Source of the DNA: Pseudomonas laurylsulfatiphila
Lineage (GTDB): Bacteria > Pseudomonadota > Gammaproteobacteria > Pseudomonadales > Pseudomonadaceae
Length of the DNA stretch: 64,000 nucleotides
NCBI RefSeq assembly: GCF_002934665.1
Contig: NZ_NIRS01000005.1
Coordinates: 124,001 to 188,000, forward strand
Reading direction: 5' to 3'
Under the pieces are notes generated by a model. The model saw only the letters and a list, made by a program, of their open reading frames with translations, did not search any database and was not told the DNA's origin. Position numbers and translations under genes: made by a program. Position 1 is the stretch's first letter. Each line of letters begins with the position of its first letter. This document shows, piece after piece, positions 19,419-27,800 of the stretch.

Positions 19419-19911
19419 GCAGCGCCAACAAGGCTCGGTGTTCATAGGCATGCAGATTTCAGTGGCGATTGTCGCGGTGATGCTAATGGAGGCGGGCACG
19501 CTTTGGTCCAGCGTGCTGCAACGCGAGCGTGAGTTGGAACTCCTGGCCCGAGGCGGAGAAATTCGCCGGGCCATCGGCCTGTATTACCAGCACGGCAAAA
19601 CCTTTCCCAAAACCCTCGACGACCTGGTACTCGACCGCCGCCAGCCCACAACTCAACGCTACTTGCGCCGGGTCTATGAGGACCCTCTGCTCGGTACTAA
19701 CGAGTGGGGCCTGATCCAGGGCCCGGGCGACACCATCATGGGCGTCTTCAGCACCGCAAAGGGAACCCCTTTCAAGCAAAGTAACTTTTCAAGGGAAAAC
19801 CAAAGCTTCTCAGGACAAGGCAGTTATCAAGGGTGGATGTTTCTGTATGGCCCTGGACAGAGTAACCCTCCAAAAAGCGTCACGCCCAATGGAGCTCAAC
19901 CAACCGGATAA
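19390..19911 (+). CDS. Atypical pseudopilin lacking the +5 glutamate (3 of the cluster)
   Basis: 173 residues from the ATG at 19390, chosen because this ATG sits in the GTPY-coding tail of the upstream remnant exactly as the second pseudopilin starts inside the first. The leader MSELPMQTSRQRQQG is followed by SVFIGMQISVAIVAVML, so the site is G|SVFIG with Gly instead of Glu at +5. That is seen in special tip pseudopilins such as GspK. The body has ELELLARGGEIRRAIGLYYQHGKTFPKTLDDLV and a C-terminal Gly/Pro-rich tail. An alternative start at 19333 would add 19 residues. Confidence 0.75.
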   Translation: MSELPMQTSRQRQQGSVFIGMQISVAIVAVMLMEAGTLWSSVLQRERELELLARGGEIRRAIGLYYQHGKTFPKTLDDLVLDRRQPTTQRYLRRVYEDPLLGTNEWGLIQGPGDTIMGVFSTAKGTPFKQSNFSRENQSFSGQGSYQGWMFLYGPGQSNPPKSVTPNGAQPTG

Positions 19912-19988
19912 AGCCTACCGCAACAACTTACCCTGATTGTTCCATGCAGTTCGGAACACGTTTATCTGAATTGAAGGTGGACACAAAA

Positions 19989-21488
19989 ATGAAGAATTTA
20001 CAGCAAAAAATTCGACACCTGCTTGGGTGGGCGATGGCGGCGGCGTTCTTGGTACCCACGCTGATCTGGGCCCATGGCGCAGTGGATATTCCCGTTTCAC
20101 GACAGGTGTATTGCTATACGCTCCCAGACTTCTGGACAGGCCCCAGTGATCCGGCCTGTAAAGCTGTGCACGAAAAGAGCGACACATATCCCGGAAAACA
20201 ATGGAACGAAGTGGCCAAGCATATCGTAAGTTACAACGATCAGAGCACTGTCGAAACATTGATACCGGATGGCCAACTCTGCTCGGCAGCTGACCCACTT
20301 AAGAATGGTCTGAATTTACCGTTGGCCACGTGGCACAAAACAACCATAACGCCCCAAAATGGCAAAATGGAGGTGCGAATTATTGGCACAGCGCCTCATG
20401 TACCCAGCTTCGTGAAAATTTACCTCAGTAAACCCGGCTATAACGCTGCGACGACGGAACTGAAGTGGAGCGACCTGGACTTAATCCATGAAGAACAGAT
20501 GACCGTCGCCCGCACCGACTGGGGCAGTCAGCCTCCGAAAATTGCGGGGGCGAGTGGTTACTTCAAGTTCAACGTAACCATTCCGGCGGGGCGTTCGGGT
20601 GACGCCGTGCTTTATACACGGTGGCAGCGCATAGATCCGGATGGCGAAGGTTTCTACAACTGTAGCGACATCACCATTGCCGGTGGTGGGACACCTGATC
20701 CACTACATGATCTGGGTCAATTTATTGGTTCAGAGATGGATCGCATCAAGCCAGGGGACTCCGTGCACTTCCGCATCATGGACGATACGCCTGCCGCCAA
20801 GGAAATCGTTGATATCACCCACAAGATCGACCAAAGCAACGTGAACCAGAATGTCTGGGGTCGTCAGGTGGCTGAGCAAGTGGGCTCGAACATCGCAAAA
20901 ATAGGTGAAAAAAACGGCAGTAATGTGGTCTTCAACACCACCAACGCTGCCGCCAACTCTGTTTATGCAACCAAAGAGACTTACACCAAAGCCATGTCCA
21001 TCATCCCCGGTGGAGGTGAGACGCCTATCGATCAAAGGCCCCCGGTAGCAAGGATTACCGGCCCAACCTCATTGGTGTCAGGACAGACTTATACCTTTTC
21101 TGGCCAGTCCTCAATCGGGTACAACGGCAAGTTGGGCTTTTCTTGGACACCCGCTGGAGACACCGAAAAACTCGATGGCGACACACTCACATTCAAAGCC
21201 TTCACCTCCACACAACCGGCACAACACATTGTACGGTTGAACATATTCGATCAGCAGAACAAAAAAACCAGCCGAGCCGAATTTCCGGTAACCATCAATC
21301 CAGCGGATGGCGGTAGTCCTGACCAATGGGTAGAGGGTACGGAGTACGCAGCGGGCAGTATCGTGTCCAATAAAGGCAGTAATTATAAGTGCAAGCCATG
21401 GCCGTACACGGGTTGGTGCAAAGGACCAGCAAGTGCATATGAACCTGGTGTAGGGCGGGCTTGGACAGATGCCTGGGACAAGATGTAA
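19989..21488 (+). CDS. Secreted AA10 lytic polysaccharide monooxygenase with chitin-binding module
   Basis: 499 residues. The signal peptide ends ...TLIWA|HGAV, leaving His29 as mature N-terminus, the first ligand of the copper histidine brace; His116 in LATWHKT is the probable second. The AA10 catalytic domain spans about 29-230, followed by a GbpA-like linker domain, an Ig/PKD-like domain (PPVARITGPTSLVSGQTYTFSGQ, about 355-440) and a C-terminal CBM5/12-type module (WVEGTEYAAGSIVSNKGSNYKCKPWPY). It would oxidatively cleave chitin or a related polymer outside the cell. The start at 19989 has GAAGGTGG 8 nt upstream. Encoded inside the secretion cluster, it is the obvious cargo. Confidence 0.88.
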   Translation: MKNLQQKIRHLLGWAMAAAFLVPTLIWAHGAVDIPVSRQVYCYTLPDFWTGPSDPACKAVHEKSDTYPGKQWNEVAKHIVSYNDQSTVETLIPDGQLCSAADPLKNGLNLPLATWHKTTITPQNGKMEVRIIGTAPHVPSFVKIYLSKPGYNAATTELKWSDLDLIHEEQMTVARTDWGSQPPKIAGASGYFKFNVTIPAGRSGDAVLYTRWQRIDPDGEGFYNCSDITIAGGGTPDPLHDLGQFIGSEMDRIKPGDSVHFRIMDDTPAAKEIVDITHKIDQSNVNQNVWGRQVAEQVGSNIAKIGEKNGSNVVFNTTNAAANSVYATKETYTKAMSIIPGGGETPIDQRPPVARITGPTSLVSGQTYTFSGQSSIGYNGKLGFSWTPAGDTEKLDGDTLTFKAFTSTQPAQHIVRLNIFDQQNKKTSRAEFPVTINPADGGSPDQWVEGTEYAAGSIVSNKGSNYKCKPWPYTGWCKGPASAYEPGVGRAWTDAWDKM

Positions 21489-21513
21489 AGCCTGGACGAG
21501 TTGACTCGGTATA

Positions 21514-21537
21514 GGCGCCACATATTTGTGTGGCGCT
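21514..21537 (+). terminator. Hairpin after the LPMO gene
   Basis: GCGCCACA (21515-21522) pairs with TGTGGCGC (21529-21536) around a TATTTG loop, followed by TTATGTT. The weak T run suggests partial termination, so cargo and machinery genes may be expressed at different levels. The rest of the 236-bp gap to gspG shows no gene. Confidence 0.45.
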
Positions 21538-21724
21538 TATGTTCGGAGATTTCTTATTGTTGGTTAACTTTCCCGACAAAAAGAAAACACAAACAATACG
21601 TTTAATGATTTGAAACTCACACACTTAAAACAACGAAGTCCTGCCGGAAGTGCCCCTGCGTAGTTGGGCCGGGAGAGTAAAAAGTAAAACCGCCTTACCC
21701 GGGCACTCTCCAAAAGGTATCGCC

Positions 21725-22165
21725 ATGATTTCGCTATCCTCACAATATCGCACGTGGCACCCGCAGCACGGTTTCACATTGCTGGAACTGCTGGTCGTGC
21801 TGCTGATCATCGCCTTGTTGGCCGGTTATGTCGGCCCCAAGATGTTCGATCGACTTGAATTGGCCAAGGTGCAATCCGCCAAAGGCCAGATGAAGTCCTT
21901 GGTCGATACCCTGAATCAGTACCGCCTGGACAACGGTCATTACCCCAGCGAAGCCCTGGGCTTGAAAGCGCTGACCGAACGCCCGGCCTCCGAACCCAAT
22001 TGGCATGGCCCTTATCTGCCCAAAGGCGCACCACCAGACCCGTGGAATAATCCCTATCTGTTCAAAAATCCCGGCGCAGCCCACGAGATCGAAATTATCT
22101 CCCTTGGGCGCGATAGCCAGGCAGGCGGCGAAGGGACTAACGCTGACATCGTGTTTGGTCAATGA
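21725..22165 (+). CDS. gspG: Type II secretion major pseudopilin GspG
   Basis: 146 residues. Leader MISLSSQYRTWHPQHG, cleavage G|FTLLELLVVLLIIALLAGYVGPKMFD with Glu at +5. The body has the GspG hallmarks DNGHYPSEALGLKALTERP, PYLPKGAPPDPWNNPYLFKNPG and SLGRDSQAGGEGTNADIVFGQ, including the calcium-site-type acidic loop near the C-terminus. It would polymerise into the pseudopilus that pushes cargo through the secretin. The start at 21725 has AAAGG about 7 nt upstream. It overlaps the next gene by 4 bp. Confidence 0.92.
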   Translation: MISLSSQYRTWHPQHGFTLLELLVVLLIIALLAGYVGPKMFDRLELAKVQSAKGQMKSLVDTLNQYRLDNGHYPSEALGLKALTERPASEPNWHGPYLPKGAPPDPWNNPYLFKNPGAAHEIEIISLGRDSQAGGEGTNADIVFGQ

Positions 22166-22632
22166 ACATGCACCCTTTCGTCCTCACACTGGGCGCTTTG
22201 TTTTTGATCAACGGCGCACACGCCAATTGTTGGCAACTGGCGGGCAGCCGTTACCACATAGACCCATTATTGCTTTACGCCATCTCCAAGGTTGAGTCGG
22301 GCTTGAACCCGTCCGCCCGCAATCTCAACAACGACGGCAGCCATGACATCGGCCTGATGCAAATCAACAGCCGCCATTTGCCGGCATTGGCGCAGTTTGG
22401 CATTACCGAACAACACCTGCTGACTCAACCCTGCACCAGCGTGATCGTCGGAGCGTGGGTGCTCGCCGGGTTCATCCGCGAGAAAGGTTACGACTGGCAA
22501 GCCGTCGGCGCCTATAACGCCGGTACGCGCCCCGGGCGCGATGCCCGTCGCTCGCGCTACGCCGCCACCGTCTGGCGTTACTACGGCGAACTGCAGCGAC
22601 GCCGCCAACAACTGGCCGGGCAGACACCATGA
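22162..22632 (+). CDS. Lytic transglycosylase (SLT domain), secretion-associated
   Basis: 156 residues with a signal peptide cleaved near GAHA|NCWQ (after residue 21). The SLT fold is clear: catalytic Glu45 in AISKVESGLNPSARN, then GLMQINSRHLP and AVGAYNAG. Small enzymes of this type (IagB/VirB1-like) open peptidoglycan locally so that an envelope-spanning machine can assemble. It overlaps gspG and gspF by 4 bp each, so it is an integral part of the operon; canonical T2SS operons usually lack one. Confidence 0.88.
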   Translation: MNMHPFVLTLGALFLINGAHANCWQLAGSRYHIDPLLLYAISKVESGLNPSARNLNNDGSHDIGLMQINSRHLPALAQFGITEQHLLTQPCTSVIVGAWVLAGFIREKGYDWQAVGAYNAGTRPGRDARRSRYAATVWRYYGELQRRRQQLAGQTP

Positions 22633-23813
22633 TCGACTTCGAAGCGCGCATCATCCGCGATGGCCATTTGCAGACCCTGCGCATCCAGGCTCCGGACCTT
22701 GCGCAGGCACGCCGGCAACTGCAGGACGACGGTACGCAGATCATCTCTGTGCAAGCGCGTCGTGAGCTGAAACTGCCCGGCCGTCGCACAAAATTTGCCC
22801 TGGGCCTGTTCATCCAGGAACTGGTGGTACTGCTGGACGCCGGCCTGGTGCTGGTAGAAGCGGTGGAAACCTTGCGCGACAAGGCAGAGCCCGGCGTCAA
22901 TCGGCAGGTCATGAGTGAACTGCTGGAATCGATGTACCAAGGCAACGCACTGTCCCGGGCGATGCAGCTCAAGCCACAGACGTTCCCTTCGCTGTTGATC
23001 GCGACCGTGGCTTCCTCGGAGCACAGCGGCCAGTTGTCCGTTGCCTTGCGACGCTATCACCACTTTGAGGCGCATCTGGAAACGGTGAAGAAGCGCGTCA
23101 GCGGTGCACTGATGTACCCCTTGGTGGTACTGAGTGTCGGCGCGTTGGTCCTGCTGTTCTTGTTGTTTTTTGTGATCCCGAGATTTGCCTCGGTGTTCGA
23201 TGCGGTAGCCGATCTGCCGGCCACGGCCCGGTTCATGGTTTGGTGGGGCGCACTGGTGCAAGCGCGTGGGATGGAGCTGATGCTTGGCGCCCTGGCTGCT
23301 GTCGCCGGCCTGGTGCTGCTGTTGCGCAGCGCTGCCTTCAAGCACCGGGCCGCCACACTATTCTGGAAAATTCCGAGCCTGGGTGCCCAACGCACGCTGT
23401 TTATCCTCGCCCGGTTTTATCGTACCGCCGGCATGCTGTTGATGGGCGGGATGCCAGTGGTCACGGCGATCGAGCTGTCCGGTGCGCTGCTGCCCAGTGA
23501 GCGCCAGGGCGCACTGCGCCAGGCCATGACCGACATCCAGGCCGGTCAACCGCTATCGACGTCTCTGGCACGCCATCAACTGACCACCGCTGTCGCTGAA
23601 CGCCTGCTACGGGTGGGCGAGCAAAGCGGTGAATTGGCGGCGATGTGCGAGCGCATCGCGCAATTTCACGACGAAGCGCTTGAGCGGGCCATCGAATTGT
23701 TCAGCAAGGTCTTCGAACCGCTGCTGATGCTGGTGGTCGGCGGCTTGATCGGGCTGATTGTGTTCATGTTGTACATGCCGATTTTCGAGCTCGCGGGCTC
23801 AATCCAGGGATAA
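22629..23813 (+). CDS. gspF: Type II secretion inner-membrane platform protein GspF
   Basis: 394 residues with two homologous T2SSF domains (about 60-185 and 265-385) and three membrane segments: one near PLVVLSVGALVLLFLLFFVIP, one near MLGALAAVAGLVLLLR, and one at the C-terminus (PLLMLVVGGLIGLIVFMLYMPIF). The repeated motif FPSLLIATVASSEHSGQL / RLLRVGEQSGELAAM marks each domain. It connects the ATPase GspE with the pseudopilus base. Six bp separate it from gspE. Confidence 0.93.
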   Translation: MIDFEARIIRDGHLQTLRIQAPDLAQARRQLQDDGTQIISVQARRELKLPGRRTKFALGLFIQELVVLLDAGLVLVEAVETLRDKAEPGVNRQVMSELLESMYQGNALSRAMQLKPQTFPSLLIATVASSEHSGQLSVALRRYHHFEAHLETVKKRVSGALMYPLVVLSVGALVLLFLLFFVIPRFASVFDAVADLPATARFMVWWGALVQARGMELMLGALAAVAGLVLLLRSAAFKHRAATLFWKIPSLGAQRTLFILARFYRTAGMLLMGGMPVVTAIELSGALLPSERQGALRQAMTDIQAGQPLSTSLARHQLTTAVAERLLRVGEQSGELAAMCERIAQFHDEALERAIELFSKVFEPLLMLVVGGLIGLIVFMLYMPIFELAGSIQG

Positions 23814-23819
23814 AAAGCC

Positions 23820-25457
23820 ATGAGTGATCAAATCCGGCAATGGCAGGCACTGGCCGAACAGCAAGGGCTATCGCTAGCCAATTACTTGCTGGAGATCCTG
23901 GACAAGGCACCCGAGCAATTGCAGGCGCTTGCCACCCGGCTGGGCTTAAAGGCCATCGAGCCGCCGGATCTCGCCAACCACTGGCGTTTCGACCTCCTGC
24001 CACTGCCCCAGGCGCTGGTCCATCAGGTGCTGGTGGTGGACTGGCAAGGTGAACCTTGTCTGGTTTTGGGGGATCCGTTTTCACTGGCCAGCCGTCGCTG
24101 GATTCAGTCTTCGAAAACGTTGCAGTCACTGCCACTGGCCATGAGCTTGCCGGGTGCGGTGAAAGAGCAGTTGACCCTCGCCGAAACCAGCCAACGGGTC
24201 ATGCAACCCTTCGGCGAAGACGACGAAAATGCCCGAGTGATGGAGACCGCCCAGGAAATATCCCTGAGCAGCATCGCCCTTGACGACAATCCGGTGGTGC
24301 GTCTGGTCAACTCGATGTTGTTCGATGCCCTGCAAAGTCGCGCCAGCGATATTCACGTCGAAACCACTCCTCAGGGTCTGGAGATCAAGTACCGCATCGA
24401 CGGCGTGCTGCAAAAGATGGGACAGGCCGCCGGACTGGACATGGCTGAGCAGTCACTGTCGCGGATCAAGGTTTTGTCAGAGCTGGATATCGGCGAACGA
24501 CGGGTGCCTCAGGACGGTCGTTTCAAGGCCAGAATTCAGGCTCGCGAGGTGGATTTCCGGGTATCGATCATGCCCAGTATCCACGGGGAAGATGCCGTGC
24601 TGCGCATCCTCGACAAGTCGCAGCGAGGGGAATCGCTGAGCCTCGATAGCCTGGGGCTGGCCGCCGATACCATCGAGCGTATTCGCACCCTCGCCAGCGA
24701 ACCCTACGGCATGTTGCTGGTGACGGGACCGACCGGCAGCGGTAAGTCCACCACTCTGTATGCCGCCTTGTCGGAGACCAACACCGGCGAGAAAAAAATC
24801 ATCACCATCGAGGACCCGGTGGAGTACGAGTTACCGGGAGTGCTGCAAATCCCAGTCAATGACAAAAAGGGTCTGACCTTCGCCCGCGGTCTGCGCTCGA
24901 TTCTGCGCCATGACCCGGACACGATTCTGGTGGGGGAAATCCGCGACGGCGAGACCGCCGGCATTGCCGTGCAGGCTGCTCTGACCGGGCACTTGGTGAT
25001 GTCATCGGTGCATGCCAACAGCGCCTTCAGCGTGCTGGAGCGATTTATCTACATGGACGTAGAGCCGGCCAGCTTTGTCGAGGCGCTGAACGGCGTGGTC
25101 GCACAACGACTGGTACGACGCATATGCGAAGAATGCGCTGTGGAAGTCGAGCCCGATGCCGAACTGACGCGACTTGCGAAACTCTCGCACCTGCACTTGA
25201 AGAAAGGCCGCTACCGGATCGGCAAAGGTTGTGAAGCCTGCCGACATACCGGCTATCGCGGGCGATTGGCCATGGCCGAAGTGTTGGCTGTCACCGACAG
25301 CATCAAGGAGGGATTGCTGCAACGCAGTTCGGCGTCTGCCCTGCGGGAGTTGGCGCAGCAATCCGGCCACCTGTTTATCCGCGATATCGCACTGGCGAGC
25401 GCTGCCGCCGGTCACACCACACTCAAGGAAATTCACCGTGTCATCTCTCTGTATTGA
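23820..25457 (+). CDS. gspE: Type II secretion / type IV pilus assembly ATPase GspE
   Basis: 545 residues. An N-terminal MshEN/N1E-type domain (about 1-130) precedes the AAA-like ATPase. Walker A is GPTGSGKS (303-310, K309); the Walker B and His-box region is DPDTILVGEIRDGETAGIAVQAALTGHLV. The zinc-binding pair C436/C439 and C471/C474 (CEEC and CEAC) is present, as in GspE, PilB and MshE. The protein powers pseudopilus assembly. Its last 20 bp overlap the next gene. Confidence 0.93.
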   Translation: MSDQIRQWQALAEQQGLSLANYLLEILDKAPEQLQALATRLGLKAIEPPDLANHWRFDLLPLPQALVHQVLVVDWQGEPCLVLGDPFSLASRRWIQSSKTLQSLPLAMSLPGAVKEQLTLAETSQRVMQPFGEDDENARVMETAQEISLSSIALDDNPVVRLVNSMLFDALQSRASDIHVETTPQGLEIKYRIDGVLQKMGQAAGLDMAEQSLSRIKVLSELDIGERRVPQDGRFKARIQAREVDFRVSIMPSIHGEDAVLRILDKSQRGESLSLDSLGLAADTIERIRTLASEPYGMLLVTGPTGSGKSTTLYAALSETNTGEKKIITIEDPVEYELPGVLQIPVNDKKGLTFARGLRSILRHDPDTILVGEIRDGETAGIAVQAALTGHLVMSSVHANSAFSVLERFIYMDVEPASFVEALNGVVAQRLVRRICEECAVEVEPDAELTRLAKLSHLHLKKGRYRIGKGCEACRHTGYRGRLAMAEVLAVTDSIKEGLLQRSSASALRELAQQSGHLFIRDIALASAAAGHTTLKEIHRVISLY

Positions 25458-26172
25458 GCATGTGGTGTTGCTGCACAGCACCGGCGCCACCTGGGCAGCT
25501 CGCCCCCGCTGGAAAATGGGACCAGCCTGGCGCAGTCACCAGGACGGCGAGCCCCTGGGTGCTTGCGCCACCCTGCTGGAGCAGGCACCACGAGGACGAT
25601 TGCGTTATCTGGACCGGGTCACGGTGCTGCTCGGTTTTCCACACGTGCATTACTGGATGCTGCCTTGGCAGGCCGGCCTGTACAGCCAGGCCGATTGGCA
25701 AAGTTACGCCCGGGCGAGCTTCAACCAGCAGACCGGCATTGACCCGCTCCCTTGGCAGGTGCAGGTTGCCCACGCTGGCTTCGGTCACAGCTGCCTTGCG
25801 GTGGCCATCCCTCTGGACCTTTTGGAAGACTTGCGCACCCTGTTCAAACTCAAAGCCCTGCCCCTGGGAACCTGTGCACCTTTGTTGACGGCAGCCCTGC
25901 AGCATTACCGCATACAATTGCCTGGCGATTGTGTATTGGCGGTACCTGAAACCAGCGCCCTCGGTTGCGTCTACATGCAACATGGGGCAATCAGCCAGGT
26001 CTGTTTGATACACACCGCTCCCGACAGCCTTTTGAGCGATAACCTGTTCACCGCAAACCTGCTGGTTGAACAACACGCACCCGCATCCTTTGTCGCAACC
26101 CCTCGCCCCATTGAGCCTCCAGAACACTGGCTGGGACCACCCCACCCCTGGTTAATGGAGCCGGCACCATGA
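25438..26172 (+). CDS. Probable cytoplasmic GspL/PilM-like platform protein
   Basis: I start at GTG 25438, which overlaps gspE by 20 bp and has AAGGAA about 7 nt upstream; the 244-residue product begins MSSLCIEHVVLLHSTG. No signal peptide or membrane helix is visible. Position and size fit the actin-like cytoplasmic half of GspL (PilM or MshI-like), with the membrane half encoded separately by the next gene. Direct sequence recognition is weak, so the call leans on context. It overlaps the next gene by 4 bp. Confidence 0.55.
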   Translation: MSSLCIEHVVLLHSTGATWAARPRWKMGPAWRSHQDGEPLGACATLLEQAPRGRLRYLDRVTVLLGFPHVHYWMLPWQAGLYSQADWQSYARASFNQQTGIDPLPWQVQVAHAGFGHSCLAVAIPLDLLEDLRTLFKLKALPLGTCAPLLTAALQHYRIQLPGDCVLAVPETSALGCVYMQHGAISQVCLIHTAPDSLLSDNLFTANLLVEQHAPASFVATPRPIEPPEHWLGPPHPWLMEPAP

Positions 26173-26717
26173 ATCTGCAGAAGCGCTGGCAACGCCTGCG
26201 GGCTGCGCGCTCGCCGATGATCGATTTCCTACACCCCGGCACCACCCGCCGTCCTCTCGTGGCATTGCTCTGGCTGATCACCCTGATGGTGATGTTCACG
26301 ACGTGGGAACACTGGCAACAGATGCAGCATCAGCAGCGACAGACCGACGAACTGGAGCAGCAATTCATCCAGTTGGCCCGACAACAGGAACAACTGATTC
26401 AAGCGGCCATCCACCTCTCGCCCGAGCAAAAAGAACAGCTGGTGGTCTTCAGCCAGCAAGCAGTCACGCCTTTCCCGCTGCTCGATGCCTTGGGCCAGGC
26501 ATGGTCCAGCGACATAGCCCTGACTCATCTGGAGGTGAATACCCAAACCCAACTGTTGAACCTGGAACTGGAAGCTCGGGTACTGAGCGACGCGTTTCGC
26601 TTTGTCGAGCGGCTCAAGGACCTGGATGGTGTTCACGTGAGCCTGCAACAAAGCAACCGCAAGACCAACGATCCGGCACGGCCGGTGCTGGTCAAGCTTA
26701 CCCTTGGCGGCGGGTAG
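26169..26717 (+). CDS. PilN-like (GspL periplasmic half) assembly protein
   Basis: 182 residues with one membrane segment near the N-terminus (PLVALLWLITLMVMFTTWEHW, about 29-49), then a coiled-coil-like Gln/Glu-rich stretch (QMQHQQRQTDELEQQFIQLARQQEQL) and a ferredoxin-like C-terminal region (LLDALGQAWSSDIALTHLEVN ... LEARVLSDAFRFVERLKDLDGV). That is the classic PilN/GspL-C layout. With the preceding gene it would form a split GspL. Confidence 0.7.
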   Translation: MNLQKRWQRLRAARSPMIDFLHPGTTRRPLVALLWLITLMVMFTTWEHWQQMQHQQRQTDELEQQFIQLARQQEQLIQAAIHLSPEQKEQLVVFSQQAVTPFPLLDALGQAWSSDIALTHLEVNTQTQLLNLELEARVLSDAFRFVERLKDLDGVHVSLQQSNRKTNDPARPVLVKLTLGGG

Positions 26718-26723
26718 GCCGTG

Positions 26724-27281
26724 ATGAAGCGTCTGACTCGTCAGCTTCCCGGCCTCGCTCAATGGCTACCACGCCTGCGCTGGCAGCTGGTGCACTGGCA
26801 GCAGACTCTCGGTTTTTGGGGTGTGCTCGCCCTTGGGGCCATGGCCGGCACACTGGTGATCAAACTGACACTGATTGTCCCGCCCCTTGAGCAGGATGCC
26901 CTGCGTCGTCAGGAGCTGCAGACAGCTATCGCCGAACGCCCTCAAGATGTGCAGGTCACTGAGCCGGCAGCGGTAGAAAAGCTACCCAGTGCCCAGGCCT
27001 TCGCGACTCGCCTGGAAAAGATCCTGACGCTCATTCAGCAACAGGGTTTCAGTATCGATCAGACCACCCTTTCCTACTCCACGCCGGGCGATAGCGAACT
27101 TCAACGCCTGGACATCGAAATCCCTCTGGCCGGCACTTATCCAGCATTACGTCAGGCCTTGGCCGCCGTGGTGCAAGAGCCGGCGGTGCGTATCGAAAAC
27201 CTCAGGCTGGAGCGCAAGGAGATCGACGCTGCACAACTGACCATCAACCTCAAATTAAGCGTATTGGGGGTGATTGAATGA
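26724..27281 (+). CDS. PilO/GspM-like assembly protein
   Basis: 185 residues from the ATG at 26724 (a GTG directly before it is also possible). It has one membrane helix (GFWGVLALGAMAGTLVIKLTLIV), a short helical linker and a C-terminal ferredoxin-like domain (FATRLEKILTLIQQQGFSIDQTTLSYSTPGDSELQRLDIEIPLAGTYPALRQALAAVV), as in PilO and GspM. It would pair with the PilN-like neighbour in the inner-membrane alignment complex. It overlaps the next gene by 4 bp. Confidence 0.7.
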   Translation: MKRLTRQLPGLAQWLPRLRWQLVHWQQTLGFWGVLALGAMAGTLVIKLTLIVPPLEQDALRRQELQTAIAERPQDVQVTEPAAVEKLPSAQAFATRLEKILTLIQQQGFSIDQTTLSYSTPGDSELQRLDIEIPLAGTYPALRQALAAVVQEPAVRIENLRLERKEIDAAQLTINLKLSVLGVIE

Positions 27282-27781
27282 AAGTGCCACTCTATTTGCG
27301 GATCTTGCTGCTGCTCACCCTGTTCGGTTGCGGCTGGTTGTTCTGGGAGGATCAGACCGGCAGTCCCGACACGCCAACATCCCCTGCAGCAGCCGCGCCC
27401 GGAGTGACCACCCCTCCTACGTCTGAGCCAAAGACCACACGAGTTGCTGAACCCGGCACCGTGGTGGACGTGTTCCCGATACAAACCTGGCGGCCGCCTC
27501 CTGCGCCCTCGGTCGTCAGCAACCCGATACCGACACCGCCACCACTGCCGTTCGTTGTCAGTGCGCAATGGCGCTATCAAAACCAGGCCAAGATCGTCGT
27601 GCTCAGAGGCAACGGCAACCATTACACCTTGTGCAACCAATGCACGGTACCAGGCCGGATTCGGCCTGGCGGCATGCTCGACAAAGACTACCGACTGGAC
27701 AAATTGACTGACACCCGCGTGGTGCTGACGTACTTGCCCATGAAGCACGTCAGCACTTTACACCTGGGTACCTACCCGTGA
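27278..27781 (+). CDS. PilP/GspC-like periplasmic link protein
   Basis: 167 residues: an N-terminal hydrophobic segment (YLRILLLLTLFGCGWLFW) that could be a membrane anchor or lipoprotein-like signal, a long Pro/Thr-rich linker (about 30-88), and a small C-terminal beta domain (FVVSAQWRYQNQAKIVVLRGNGNHYTLC). That arrangement is like GspC HR or PilP domains, which touch the secretin. Its place just before the secretin supports this. Sequence similarity alone is modest. Confidence 0.6.
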   Translation: MKVPLYLRILLLLTLFGCGWLFWEDQTGSPDTPTSPAAAAPGVTTPPTSEPKTTRVAEPGTVVDVFPIQTWRPPPAPSVVSNPIPTPPPLPFVVSAQWRYQNQAKIVVLRGNGNHYTLCNQCTVPGRIRPGGMLDKDYRLDKLTDTRVVLTYLPMKHVSTLHLGTYP

Positions 27782-27800
27782 CGGGACAAAGAGAACGCTC

